NCBI GenBank assembly: GCA_964472675.1
Contig: CAYYLO010000001.1
Location: 41,838-105,837 of the forward strand
From: 01-FULL-43-15b sp964472675
GTDB taxonomy: Bacteria; Patescibacteriota; Microgenomatia; UBA8517; UBA10165
Reading direction: 5' to 3'
Length of the DNA stretch: 64,000 nt
Below are positions 17,002-25,725 of the stretch, piece by piece. The notes under the pieces were generated by a model that saw only the letters and a list, made by a program, of their open reading frames with translations, did no database searches and was not told the origin of the DNA. How positions within the stretch are numbered: the first letter of the stretch is position 1; every line of letters starts with the position of its first letter. A program made the position numbers and the translations under genes.

Positions 17002-18693
17002 CTAGTCTACCTTGTACACGTCTACCACTTTATTCTCAAAAATATGTGAAATGCCCAGTTGTGTCTCTCCCAATTTCGCCCGCTGGGGCTTGACCCAGTA
17101 AATATACTTTATATTGTTGTCTCGCAAAAACTGATATGCCTGCCTTTGATTTAGCGCTCTTAGCCAGTCTTCTACGCTTTTGCGGCGCGTTTTCCAATCG
17201 TAATCAGTAATATTTAAGTTAACTTCATCTTCCAAAAAAACAGGTTTATTAGAATAAGCAGAAACGTAAGCTGTTGACTCATAGAGATACAACGGTCGGG
17301 GTGGATTGCTAACCGCCTGATCTGCAGCATACTGGTCAAAAGGATAAGTAAGTACTACCCCTAATGGTTGAACAGCCAAAAAATTTAAAGCCTGCACTTC
17401 TTCACCAGAAAGCTTGGCCGGCGGACGCGAGGGAAGATAATTTTGCAAAGTTGCATAAACCGTAGGTAAGGTAAATAACAAAATAACGCTTGCCAAAATT
17501 ACGTTTTTGGTATGCACGTACACAGTCATTCTGTCAAACCATTCTGCTATGGTAATTCCTGAGAAAATGCTCATGGCAAAAATTGTGTAGTAAAAAAATT
17601 GAATAGTATTCCATGGCGTACCTTTCTGCAAAAATAACATCGGCAGGATAGTGCCAAAAACAGCTATTACCCACACGAATAATCCGATTGGCTCTTGCTT
17701 TTTTAAAATCTTCCATGTTTGAAAGTGCCCTATTGCCCGAATACCTAAGTTGCCAAACCAAAAAATCAAAAATGCAACTGTGTATGCGAGAATTAATTTC
17801 CACCAAACTTGGCCTGATTTATAATTCATAATCGCTTCAAAAAAGCGCGGCCAGTTGACGCGGTCGGAAACTGCCATCATCGTTTCTAAAAACCAGAAGG
17901 GTTGGAAAACAACTAAGGAGGTGGAATTACGATTTAGAGGAATAAAAAGCGCAAGAAACAGGGCAAGAGACAGTGCCCATAAAATTAATACACGAAAACT
18001 TCGTACTTTAGTCAAATAAAGTACCCCCACGATAAATAGTGCACCCAAAGACAACACTCCAGCATAGACTTTTATTTGTCCCACCAATCCAAATAGCAAC
18101 GTAGCAATTAACAAGTTAGCAAGCGAGGGTTTGCGGAGATACCTGCTGAGCACTATTGCACCTGCCAATAATAATACAAGTGATAATGCAAATGGAGGAT
18201 TGATTAAAGTTGAAACTGACTGTTGCGCCCAAAACATTGACTCATTACCAACCGTGTCATACCTGACTAAAGAAACGATCGGCCCCCAGCTTCCCCCAAA
18301 GTAAACTAAAAAAGTCGACCACCAGGCGGCTACTTTAGAGTTAGTCCACTCATTGACAAATTTATATGTTAGCCACCCGATAAAAAACGCCAAAATCGGC
18401 GGCAGGATCTGAAAGTAAAGGAGCGATACCGGAAGAAAAGTAATTTTGTGCAAAGCTGCCAACATTAGGTCAAAACCGATGTGGTAATTTTTCAACTGCT
18501 CTCCGGCAAACACAGGCATCTCCAAAGAACCGCCAGCCAGGCTGTTAGCCAAAGCAATGTGCCAAATTCCATCATGTCCGTTTGGGCCCCAAAAGCCTAA
18601 GCCAAATGCATACATCCAACCGCTTTTGACCATTGTTATACTCCAAGTCAAAGTCCCCATTAGTAATAGTATAAATAAAGGTTTGTTTTTCAC
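17002..18693 (-). CDS. Polytopic membrane protein, probable GT-C-type enzyme
   Basis: A membrane protein of about 563 residues that I cannot place in a named family with confidence. The first loop after helix 1 contains WGPNGHDGIWHIALANSL, where His-Asp occupies the place of the acidic pair of GT-C enzymes. About eleven hydrophobic segments are followed by an extracytoplasmic C-terminal domain of about 130 residues with NIKYIYWVKPQ and a final VVDVYKVD. I set the start at GTG 18693, which overlaps the upstream stop as GTGA and has GGAGAG upstream; an alternative TTG start lies at 18708. Its C-terminal domain resembles that of the upstream protein 18690-20726. Confidence 0.7.
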   Translation of the reverse strand: MKNKPLFILLLMGTLTWSITMVKSGWMYAFGLGFWGPNGHDGIWHIALANSLAGGSLEMPVFAGEQLKNYHIGFDLMLAALHKITFLPVSLLYFQILPPILAFFIGWLTYKFVNEWTNSKVAAWWSTFLVYFGGSWGPIVSLVRYDTVGNESMFWAQQSVSTLINPPFALSLVLLLAGAIVLSRYLRKPSLANLLIATLLFGLVGQIKVYAGVLSLGALFIVGVLYLTKVRSFRVLILWALSLALFLALFIPLNRNSTSLVVFQPFWFLETMMAVSDRVNWPRFFEAIMNYKSGQVWWKLILAYTVAFLIFWFGNLGIRAIGHFQTWKILKKQEPIGLFVWVIAVFGTILPMLFLQKGTPWNTIQFFYYTIFAMSIFSGITIAEWFDRMTVYVHTKNVILASVILLFTLPTVYATLQNYLPSRPPAKLSGEEVQALNFLAVQPLGVVLTYPFDQYAADQAVSNPPRPLYLYESTAYVSAYSNKPVFLEDEVNLNITDYDWKTRRKSVEDWLRALNQRQAYQFLRDNNIKYIYWVKPQRAKLGETQLGISHIFENKVVDVYKVD

Positions 18694-20726
18694 TTTTTCA
18701 CTCTCCAAATCTCAGCATTAGCATCGTCATAAATTTTCTCAACATTAAAATCTCCTGGTGAAAAGGGTAGTTTCTCTGAGTAATAAGGATATTTGACCAA
18801 ATAGACATATCTCACGTTTTGTTTGGAAAATTCTCGTTTCCCAACCTTTAAATCTTTCGCTTCAAAAACTGAAGAGTTGTAGACGAGAGGATGTTTGCCC
18901 CATTTTTGAACATAAGAACGGTTATTTGAGAATACAGCAGGTTTTAGAGAAGTAATATAGACGCATTGCAGACACTCATGGTCATAAACAAGAACCTTGC
19001 CAGGAGGCTGTAAGGCAAGTTTAGACAAAGCATAAATCTCATTTTGGCTTATCCAATAATCCTGGGAATAACTTTTTTGCCACCGTTGTCCATATGTAAA
19101 ACTTCCAGCCAGACCTGCAACAATCACCGCTAACAAAAGTATTCTTATCTTCAAAAATCGAATACACAAAACAACCAACACTATAAAAGTAATACCCCAC
19201 AACAAGAGTGCTAGTTTAATTTTCTTTTGATCCAAGAAGTGCCACGCCTCAGAAGTAAGTGCACGTAGAGTTTCACCTTTTGCGGATGTAATAATGTTAA
19301 CACTCGGCTGAACTGCTACCCCACCGGATCTTTGAATATTAACTAATGGACTTTTCGTCAAGTAACTTGGAATATCTATACTTGGTGAAAAAGAAAACTT
19401 GTCCGGCAAAAAAACTAATTCTCTGTCTTTTGCAAATGAAATTGCCAATCTCTCATTTTCCTGTTTAATTGCTTTTATACCTCCCCACTTTAAATCCCAA
19501 ACAGTCTGGGGATCGGTTGAATGGTCAATAACCGAAGGGATATAAATTGTTAAATCCTTGTTGGTATTAGGCAAAGAAAAATATGGTTCCTGAAAATCAG
19601 GTTGGTAAATTCTTAAGTCTACAATTTCTGTTTTTTGGGAAGTCGCATCGTAGCGTATTCCCGCCCGGTAATTGGGAGAGTTATACCAGATAAGTTTCTC
19701 ATTTGTACCCAAAAGATCATCAGTCTTTATTACCTGCACGGGAGAAACGCCAGGGAATTGCTTTCTGTACCAGGAAGAAAAATCTTTCATATTGGTAATT
19801 GTGTCATCTCCCTCATCTGCCAATTTGCGCACCAACCCCATCTGCTTTGCAAACTCACTAGTTTCCGAATAGGACTCTGCCGGAAAATCTCCTTCCAACC
19901 CCAAAGTAATTTGGCCAAACTGGTTGTCGTGCTGACCAGCAAATAAACGCACTAACCTTTCAAAATAATCAAAATTCTGGCCCATCAAGGGGTAGTCCTG
20001 AGTACTATATTTACTGTCTTTATAACCGTTCAAAGGATCTCTTGGCGCCCATTCCAATTCCACAACATCAAGTTTTGAGTCATTTGTTGCCGCAGGAATT
20101 CCTGTGTGATTTTTGCTTGGGTAAAAGGGCGAAGACCAATACTCGCCCCACACTTCATATCCGTCTGTAGACAGTTGATCCGCAAGCCCCAAATGCGCAG
20201 TTATCCCATACTTTTCTTTTATATATGAAAGAGAATAGGCATCTACCCACCATCCCCCGACTGATGTTGGATAATAGCCAAAATCAGACTTAAATTTTTC
20301 AAATACAGCATCTATTAATTTGACGCGATCGGCAGGAACGTAGCCTGACAAAAACACAGAATTTGCAAAATGCCAAAAACCTGAGTTATTGTAGGCAATC
20401 TTTGACGCTAGGGCAAAAGCAGGAGTAACTTCAAGAAAAATACCCTTCTCCTGCTTGATATCCATCTCTTTGGCAACTGCTACAGCCTTCGGATTATCCA
20501 AAACGTCAAATGTAAAAAGCCATGTAGCAGGAAGTTTATTTTGTTTAATAATTTTGTATTGGGCTTTTATACTTTCAGCTGAATCAACAGTGTATTTGGA
20601 AATACGGACCGGATTAACTAAGGTGATGAATTGATTGCTGGCTGCATTTACACCAGAATCACTTGTTAAAAAGAAGAAGCCAGATAAAAAAGCCAGAATA
20701 AAATGTTTACCTTTTAAGAATTGCAT
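18690..20726 (-). CDS. Exported polysaccharide-deacetylase-like protein with C-terminal membrane and sensor-like domain
   Basis: A 678-residue protein. It begins with a signal peptide or anchor (FILAFLSGFFFLTSDSGVNA). Residues of about 30-330 look like a deacetylase/glycosidase barrel: IKAQYKIIKQNKLPATWLF, FGYYPTSVGGWWVDAYSL and a long aromatic-rich region with VVELEWAPRDP. Two membrane helices lie at about 500-550, and the final 110 residues carry NVRYVYLVK and AEIWRVKK, which resemble the C-terminal domain of the next gene. ATG 20726 is chosen because AAGGAAAG precedes it; an upstream ATG at 20753 overlaps the flippase gene. It may modify the exported glycan outside the membrane. The catalytic residues are not certain. 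Confidence 0.6.
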   Translation of the reverse strand: MQFLKGKHFILAFLSGFFFLTSDSGVNAASNQFITLVNPVRISKYTVDSAESIKAQYKIIKQNKLPATWLFTFDVLDNPKAVAVAKEMDIKQEKGIFLEVTPAFALASKIAYNNSGFWHFANSVFLSGYVPADRVKLIDAVFEKFKSDFGYYPTSVGGWWVDAYSLSYIKEKYGITAHLGLADQLSTDGYEVWGEYWSSPFYPSKNHTGIPAATNDSKLDVVELEWAPRDPLNGYKDSKYSTQDYPLMGQNFDYFERLVRLFAGQHDNQFGQITLGLEGDFPAESYSETSEFAKQMGLVRKLADEGDDTITNMKDFSSWYRKQFPGVSPVQVIKTDDLLGTNEKLIWYNSPNYRAGIRYDATSQKTEIVDLRIYQPDFQEPYFSLPNTNKDLTIYIPSVIDHSTDPQTVWDLKWGGIKAIKQENERLAISFAKDRELVFLPDKFSFSPSIDIPSYLTKSPLVNIQRSGGVAVQPSVNIITSAKGETLRALTSEAWHFLDQKKIKLALLLWGITFIVLVVLCIRFLKIRILLLAVIVAGLAGSFTYGQRWQKSYSQDYWISQNEIYALSKLALQPPGKVLVYDHECLQCVYITSLKPAVFSNNRSYVQKWGKHPLVYNSSVFEAKDLKVGKREFSKQNVRYVYLVKYPYYSEKLPFSPGDFNVEKIYDDANAEIWRVKK

Positions 20727-22194
20727 TGAAGACTTTCCTTGTGTCTTGAGCAAGCGAGGGACCGACTAAAGAAAAGATTAATAGCGCGTAAATCGCAATT
20801 CCTGAAGGTACCAATATTAAAACTCCAAGCATATTGTGGGGAACAATCAACGTAGCCAGGCGGACAAAAATGCCCATGATCATGGCCGCCAGCATCGGCT
20901 TTGCGACAGAGTAAAAAAAGTTAAAATGGACTGCCCGATACCCTAGCCATATGGCAACGATTGACACCGCTTCCACTAAAAGATAGCCTAAGGCCGCGCC
21001 GTTAAAACCAAATCTTGCTCCAAAAAAAGGAACCAAAAGCCAGGTTAAAACTACCCAGGCAATCATTAACTTAAAAGTAGTTCTTATTCTACCGGTTGCA
21101 TTTAACATATTGGTTAAAGGAGTTGCAATAGCGGCAAAGGCCGCATGTGCACCAAAAAGACCCAGGGCTAAGATTGCCGGCTGCCACTGTTTATATCTTT
21201 CAATAATCTGCAAAAGTATTGGCGCTACTAAAGCCAGACCGACAATTGATGGAAAGACCAGAAGAGAAATAAAGAATATAGACCGCGAAAGTGCGCTTTC
21301 CAGCTCTTGCCTGTTGTCCTGCAAACGCGCGTAAGCCGGGAAAGTAACTTTTATCACCTGATCCATAAAAAACCGCAAAGGCGCCTCTCCCCACTTTTTT
21401 GCCCACAACAGAAGTCCGATTCCGGCAGGTCCTAACAACCCACCCAGGAAAATTGTCAATCCGTCATCTTTGACAACTGCCAAAAAAGTATTCAGCTGAT
21501 ATGGGATGCCAAACTTGAAAAGCCCCCGCAAAGATTTGACCGAAAAACTAAATCCGGGAACCCAAGGCTGTAAGATATACATAGTGATAAGTCCCACGAG
21601 GCTCTGCGCTAAAACCGAATAGGCCAAACTTAGAATCCCAAACCCACGCAGAGCAAGAATAATTGTTAAGCCGTTAAAAACTACAGCTTCTAAGATTTGA
21701 GGAATAATAAGCCGCGTAAACTCCAATTTCCGCTCAAGTAAAACAGAAGGAATAGTTTTTAGCGAAGACAGGAAGAAGGCGATATAAAAAGACCACAATA
21801 AATAAACTCCGGGGCCGGTTATTTTTTGCCAGGAAGACAAAAAAGGCGTCGCGGTCAAGCCAATAATAACCAAAGAAATTACCAGGAGTTGTTGAACTAA
21901 AAAGGTGGTCTTTAACTCCTCGGAAGTTACACTCCCTTTCTTTTGAATCAAGGCTGCAGCCAAACCGATATCTGAAAAGTAACTCAAAAACCCGCGTATG
22001 GCGAGTACGATATAGTAAACACCAAACACTTCTTTAGCAAAGAGCGCGGAGAAAAAAGCTAGAGAAACTAAATTTATGCCCTGAAGAATAAAGTTCCGGC
22101 TGGTCAAAGCCAAAACTCCAGAAATCGCCCTCTTTTTTACAATGGCGAGGGTCAACCCCTCATCAACCACTTCAACCGTTTCAATATTAGTCAC
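20707..22194 (-). CDS. MOP-superfamily polysaccharide flippase (Wzx-like)
   Basis: A 495-residue protein with about fourteen hydrophobic segments and no large soluble domain. ALTSRNFILQGINLVSLAFFSALF, EVFGVYYIVLAIRGFLSYFSDIGLAAALIQ and the mid-protein FGIPYQLNT are typical of the polysaccharide_synt/Wzx family (quoted in parts: ISGVLALTSRNFILQG, YFSDIGLAAALIQKKG). It should flip lipid-linked oligosaccharides to the outer face. It starts at GTG 22194, 7 nt after a TACAAT box, and is the first gene of the long glycan operon, which supports a shared export pathway for the downstream glycosyltransferases. Confidence 0.9.
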   Translation of the reverse strand: MTNIETVEVVDEGLTLAIVKKRAISGVLALTSRNFILQGINLVSLAFFSALFAKEVFGVYYIVLAIRGFLSYFSDIGLAAALIQKKGSVTSEELKTTFLVQQLLVISLVIIGLTATPFLSSWQKITGPGVYLLWSFYIAFFLSSLKTIPSVLLERKLEFTRLIIPQILEAVVFNGLTIILALRGFGILSLAYSVLAQSLVGLITMYILQPWVPGFSFSVKSLRGLFKFGIPYQLNTFLAVVKDDGLTIFLGGLLGPAGIGLLLWAKKWGEAPLRFFMDQVIKVTFPAYARLQDNRQELESALSRSIFFISLLVFPSIVGLALVAPILLQIIERYKQWQPAILALGLFGAHAAFAAIATPLTNMLNATGRIRTTFKLMIAWVVLTWLLVPFFGARFGFNGAALGYLLVEAVSIVAIWLGYRAVHFNFFYSVAKPMLAAMIMGIFVRLATLIVPHNMLGVLILVPSGIAIYALLIFSLVGPSLAQDTRKVFNAILKR

Positions 22195-22218
22195 ATTAAA
22201 GATTGTATCGTGTACAAT
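22188..22218 (+). promoter_or_regulatory. Divergent promoter, leaderless type
   Basis: TACAAT at 22213-22218 ends 6 nt before GTG 22225. TAGTCA at 22188-22193 with a 19-nt spacer is a weak -35 candidate. The two -10 boxes form a mirror pair, ATTGTA-TCGTG-TACAAT. Confidence 0.5.
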
Positions 22219-22231
22219 GTTTTTGTGCCAG
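22202..22231 (-). promoter_or_regulatory. Promoter of the flippase operon, leaderless type
   Basis: On the minus strand CTGGCA (22226-22231), an 18-nt spacer and TACAAT (22202-22207) precede GTG 22194 by 7 nt. It overlaps the divergent promoter at 22188-22218. Confidence 0.6.
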
Positions 22232-22977
22232 CTCGAACTTCAATTTTCCTTCTCATCCTCTTAACAAATCTTTGGGTGTGGAGACTGCTTGATATATCAC
22301 TAGTGGTTTTTACATTGACAGTTGTGTCTTGTTCAGTTTTTTTGCTTGCCAATACCCCAAACAAAAAGACATTATTTGTAATTTGTTTTTCTCTACTGCT
22401 TTTGGCTCAGTGGAAAACCACCAAAAGAGTTGAACTTACAAGACTCACAAACGATGAGCAAAGAATTCAACAAACAAGAATGATTGATGAATATCCGCCT
22501 GTGCACTTTACTTTTTTGGGCAAAACAGTTTGGCTTCCAATTCCCCATTGGTTTGAAGAAAGGAAAGAGTCAATCGCTTTTTTTAAAATTCAAAAAAACT
22601 TAGGAGAGGTTTTAGATTTTAATTTATATTTCTTCGCAAATCATCCCCGCGAAAGAGTAGGCGTTGCAGAATTTGAAAAACTCCCCTACCTCTTTATACC
22701 GCTTTTCCTTCTTGGACTAACAATAGGTCTAAAGAAGACAAGTCCGCTCTGTCTGTTGAGCTTTCTGGCGCCAATCGCCCTAATATCTCTGGTCGGACAA
22801 GACAATCCAATGGGTCCCTTTTCTCTTCTGCCGTTTTTTCTCGCAACAATAACCGTAGGTGCAGAAAATTCCTTGGAAAAAGTAAAAAAGAAAAAGCACG
22901 CAAAAGTTATCGTTATTATTTTTTTGATAGCACTTTTTATGAACGTTATCCAACAATATGCGTATACTAAATTTTAA
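22225..22977 (+). CDS. Membrane protein of unknown function
   Basis: A protein of about 250 residues that I do not recognise. It has two to three N-terminal membrane helices (to about residue 65), a soluble middle part of about 90 residues with EYPPVHFTFLGKTVWLPIPHW, and three further helices. I choose GTG 22225 because a -10 box ends 6 nt upstream; the GTG at 22210 would lie inside the promoter. The fragment FLGKTVWLPIPHWFEERKE resembles the extracytoplasmic part of a split GT-C protein, and the next gene is a GT-C enzyme that overlaps its end by 20 nt, so the two probably act together. Confidence 0.6.
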   Translation: MPARTSIFLLILLTNLWVWRLLDISLVVFTLTVVSCSVFLLANTPNKKTLFVICFSLLLLAQWKTTKRVELTRLTNDEQRIQQTRMIDEYPPVHFTFLGKTVWLPIPHWFEERKESIAFFKIQKNLGEVLDFNLYFFANHPRERVGVAEFEKLPYLFIPLFLLGLTIGLKKTSPLCLLSFLAPIALISLVGQDNPMGPFSLLPFFLATITVGAENSLEKVKKKKHAKVIVIIFLIALFMNVIQQYAYTKF

Positions 22978-24631
22978 AGTCTTCCAAATCTTTGCCTTGA
23001 TTTTTATTACCTTGTTGGGATGTTACTTATACTCCTACAAGCTGGGAGAGATCCCCTCGGGCTTCTACATAGACGAGGCTGTGACCGGGTACAACGCCTA
23101 TTCAATCCTACAAACCGGCAAAGATGAATACGGGAAAGCCTTCCCTTGGGCAATGAGATTTTTTGGGTCATACTCACCCCCTTTGTATACCTATCTAACT
23201 GCCGCTTCTGTAAAGTTTTTTGGCCTAACCATTACTGCCGTTCGCCTGCCATCTGTGATCTTAGGTGTGGCATCAATCTTTATTATCTTTATCTTTCTCA
23301 AAAACATTCCATTGATCAAATCTCCACTCACACCGTTGTTGGGAGCTTTTTTGTTTACACTCTCTCCTTGGAACCTTTTTTATGCAAGAACTGGATATGA
23401 AGTTTATCTGGGATTTTTTTTATTCTCTTTGGGAATACTATTTTTATGGCTGGGCTTTCAAAAGAAGAGTTTCCTAAATCTTGGTCTTGTTATTTTATCT
23501 TTTTCAACCTATGGCGCTCATACAGAAAGATTCCTGATACCGTTATTTATAGTTATCTTCTGCTTTATCTTTAGAAAAATTAGTCTTTGGGGACTGCTGC
23601 TGGCCTTAATTGTGCAAATACCCAATATCTTACTTTTTCGAACCTCTGCTTTCTTTACCAAGGGTTCACTTTTTTATAGTTCGTTGGTTGTCGAACAGGC
23701 AAAAAAGATGTCTTTGTTCCCGCTTATTTCAATTCCACTGGCTTTTGTGAGGGAATTTTTATCCCAGGCTTTTGTTTACCTTTCACCTCGATCATTATTT
23801 TTTACACCAGACCCGGATCCTCAGCGCTCTATGCCCGAGCTTTCAACTTTTTATTTTTGGCTGGCACCCCTTTATGTACTGGGTTTGTGTGTTCTTTGGA
23901 AAAATAAACAAAAAATATTTTCGAAATTTATCAGTGTATTAGTAATCAATATTTTATTGCTGGTTGCCTTAACAGCAGATCCTTTCTCCACCCAAAGGGC
24001 ACTTCCTTTGCTATTGCCAATCATTCTAATTATTTGCCTCGGACTCGACAGTGTTTTAAACAAAGCAAGAGTTGTTGTTTGGGTACCTGCTTTTATATTG
24101 TTGACTTGCGTTTCTTTACTTTTTCTTTGGAGATCGTACTTTGTTTTCCTGCCAACAGAACGGGCCAAAGTTTGGGGCTATGGCTTCCACGAGCTAGCAC
24201 AGGAAATACAAAAAAGGCCGGACAAACATTTTGTTATAGACCAAACAAGGACCAAGCCGGCCTACATTGAGTTGGCGTTTTTTATGAAATATCCTCCCGA
24301 AAAATTCCAGGCCGAAACGGAAAGAGGAATAAAGGACAGGTATTATACTGATTTGTCCTTTAACCCGCATTACAAATTTGCCAATATAGAAACAAGAAAC
24401 CTAAAATGGGAAGAGGATATTTACCAAGATGAGATAGTTGTCGGGGACGAGCTGACGGTTTCCCAGGAGCAAGCCAGCGAACACTTCTTAACAAAAGTTT
24501 TTGAAATTAAAGACCCTGTAAGCAATATAATTTTTGTCGGCTGGCAAACCAACCCATCAAAAAAATGCCGCCAATCTCCTTCTGTTAAGTGTTCGTACTT
24601 ATTCCCCACTTCGGAGGATAAAAGTATTTAA
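22958..24631 (+). CDS. GT-C (GT39/PMT-like) membrane glycosyltransferase
   Basis: A 557-residue polytopic protein with FYIDEAVTGYNAYSILQTG (about residues 34-52), the Asp-Glu loop motif shared with 1-1705 and 1708-3339, followed by KDEYGKAFPWAMRFFGSY and ITAVRLPSVILGV. About ten membrane helices precede a soluble C-terminal domain containing FHELAQEIQKRPDKHFVID. It is on the opposite strand from its paralogues and close to the flippase promoter, so this pair may be an arm of the same locus. The last 47 nt overlap a decayed gene on the other strand. Confidence 0.87.
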   Translation: MRILNFKVFQIFALIFITLLGCYLYSYKLGEIPSGFYIDEAVTGYNAYSILQTGKDEYGKAFPWAMRFFGSYSPPLYTYLTAASVKFFGLTITAVRLPSVILGVASIFIIFIFLKNIPLIKSPLTPLLGAFLFTLSPWNLFYARTGYEVYLGFFLFSLGILFLWLGFQKKSFLNLGLVILSFSTYGAHTERFLIPLFIVIFCFIFRKISLWGLLLALIVQIPNILLFRTSAFFTKGSLFYSSLVVEQAKKMSLFPLISIPLAFVREFLSQAFVYLSPRSLFFTPDPDPQRSMPELSTFYFWLAPLYVLGLCVLWKNKQKIFSKFISVLVINILLLVALTADPFSTQRALPLLLPIILIICLGLDSVLNKARVVVWVPAFILLTCVSLLFLWRSYFVFLPTERAKVWGYGFHELAQEIQKRPDKHFVIDQTRTKPAYIELAFFMKYPPEKFQAETERGIKDRYYTDLSFNPHYKFANIETRNLKWEEDIYQDEIVVGDELTVSQEQASEHFLTKVFEIKDPVSNIIFVGWQTNPSKKCRQSPSVKCSYLFPTSEDKSI

Positions 24632-25038
24632 TTTCTACCTTACCCGGTTTGTATTGTGCTTTTATCTTCACTCTGTTGCTTTTTAACTCCGGAAAACGAA
24701 CCCGGGAATATTTATCCAGCTCACAAAACATACCCTGACAATCTATCTCATGCATTTTTCTCCCCCATAAACTTTTGAACTTAATACCCAAACGCTCAAA
24801 CTCTTTATCTTGGTTCTCAATCATAAAGTCACCAATCAGTGGAAGACTATGCAGTCGCTCAAACAAACCTTTCAGGGTTGGTGCACTTATCAACTTCTGT
24901 GCCACACCATCGGTAACAAAAACTTTCCTTAATAACGCCAATGAGTACTTTTCGGTATTAAAGTTTGCCAAAGAAAATCTCCTGCCTCTCCGCCGCCAAT
25001 TTCCAATATGTATCGTAGACTTCTTCCCTTACCTTCAT
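24585..25038 (-). pseudogene. Decayed helical-domain protein, possibly of the HMUDK_hel (5-hmdU kinase-type) family
   Basis: Two frames together resemble one protein. From ATG 25038 the product begins MKVREEVYDTYWKLAAERQEIFF and stops after about 25 residues. In another frame, about 67 nt downstream, a 128-codon open frame continues with APTLKGLFERLHSLPLIGDF, then MHEIDCQGMFCELDKYSR and a final IKYFYPPKWG. YW-x-AAERQ-x-IFF followed by PTL-x(4)-RL-x-x-LPL-x-G-x-F and a late CE-x-DKY is how I remember the helical domain attached to phage-type thymine-modification kinases. The family part between the two blocks is missing, so a frameshift plus internal deletion is likely. The family name is a recollection, not a verified match. 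Confidence 0.45.
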
Positions 25039-25414
25039 ACTAAGTTAGAGTACCACACATAAGAATCAGCCTCTCAATAGAGTAAAATTACGAAGTTACT
25101 TTTATGCCTACAACACACAGGGCGGAGCATGCATGCATTTTTATGATGGATAAAAATTATCAACAAGAAAATGGGCAAGATTTGGGACATTTGCAACAAA
25201 AAATACTTCACTCGAAGCAATCCGCTTGAACTATCCACTTAAGGAAGTGCGAACTTCGCACGTCTCATTAAGCGAACTGCTGTAAGTGAAGTATCCGGTC
25301 CTGCCCCTACCCAAACGTATGCTTGGAACGCGCGCCGGACGGCGACAATTCGGAAACGGAATCTTTGTGTTTATATTATACCTCACATAGCAACATGTCA
25401 CAATATACCAACAC
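25039..25414. other. Gene-poor stretch upstream of the AbrB-like gene
   Basis: I see no convincing gene here. It holds a perfect short palindrome GTGCGA-ACT-TCGCAC around 25248-25262 and a TATATTATA element at 25372-25380 that may be the -10 region of the AbrB-like gene. A stretch rich in CGCGCGCCGGACGGCG at about 25330-25347 is unlike the AT-rich surroundings and may be a relic of an insertion. Confidence 0.5.
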
Positions 25415-25618
25415 ATGTTTGATGTAGAATTACGTAATCCCATGGCAAACAGAAAATCTTCCGAGCGCAATGTCCGAAAACTCACCAAAGTCGGCAAAAC
25501 CAGCTTTTCCATTACTCTCCCCATCGAACTCATCCGCAAACTCGGCTGGAAAAATAAACAGAAGGTTTCCGTCTCCGAAAAGCGCAAGAGGCTTGTGGTT
25601 AGAGATTGGGAAAAGTAG
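25415..25618 (+). CDS. AbrB/MazE-type DNA-binding protein
   Basis: A 67-residue protein with one SpoVT-AbrB swapped-hairpin domain: VRKLTKVGKTSFSITLP, IELIRKLGWKNKQKVSV and a final LVVRDWEK. Small proteins of this kind are transcription regulators or antitoxins. No toxin gene is adjacent; the next gene is a DNA methyltransferase, so it may control the restriction-modification pair. ATG 25415 is used; ATG 25442 (MANRKSSERN) is an equally possible start because neither has a clear ribosome site. Confidence 0.75.
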   Translation: MFDVELRNPMANRKSSERNVRKLTKVGKTSFSITLPIELIRKLGWKNKQKVSVSEKRKRLVVRDWEK

Positions 25619-25707
25619 AATTCGCTCACATTAATATCTACTGGCAATCTCCTAAAGCCTTTCAATAGTCACCATTTTAAAGAAATCATCGAGTGAAAAT
25701 TTCCTGA

Positions 25708-25713
25708 TATAAT
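25708..25713 (+). promoter_or_regulatory. Extended -10 promoter of the methyltransferase gene
   Basis: TGA-TATAAT is a consensus extended -10 element 12 nt before ATG 25726. AAGGA lies between them, so the predicted transcript has a very short leader. Confidence 0.6.
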
Positions 25714-25725
25714 CAGTAAGGACAC

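Noticed and set aside
25039..25414. Possible tRNA or attachment site in the gene-poor stretch
   Set aside because: The palindrome at about 25248 does not extend to a cloverleaf, and no CCA end or flanking direct repeat is visible.
25231..25665. A 144-codon open frame on the minus strand opposite the AbrB-like gene
   Set aside because: It lies antisense to a clear SpoVT-AbrB domain, has no family features and no ribosome site or promoter, and its composition is that of a shadow frame.
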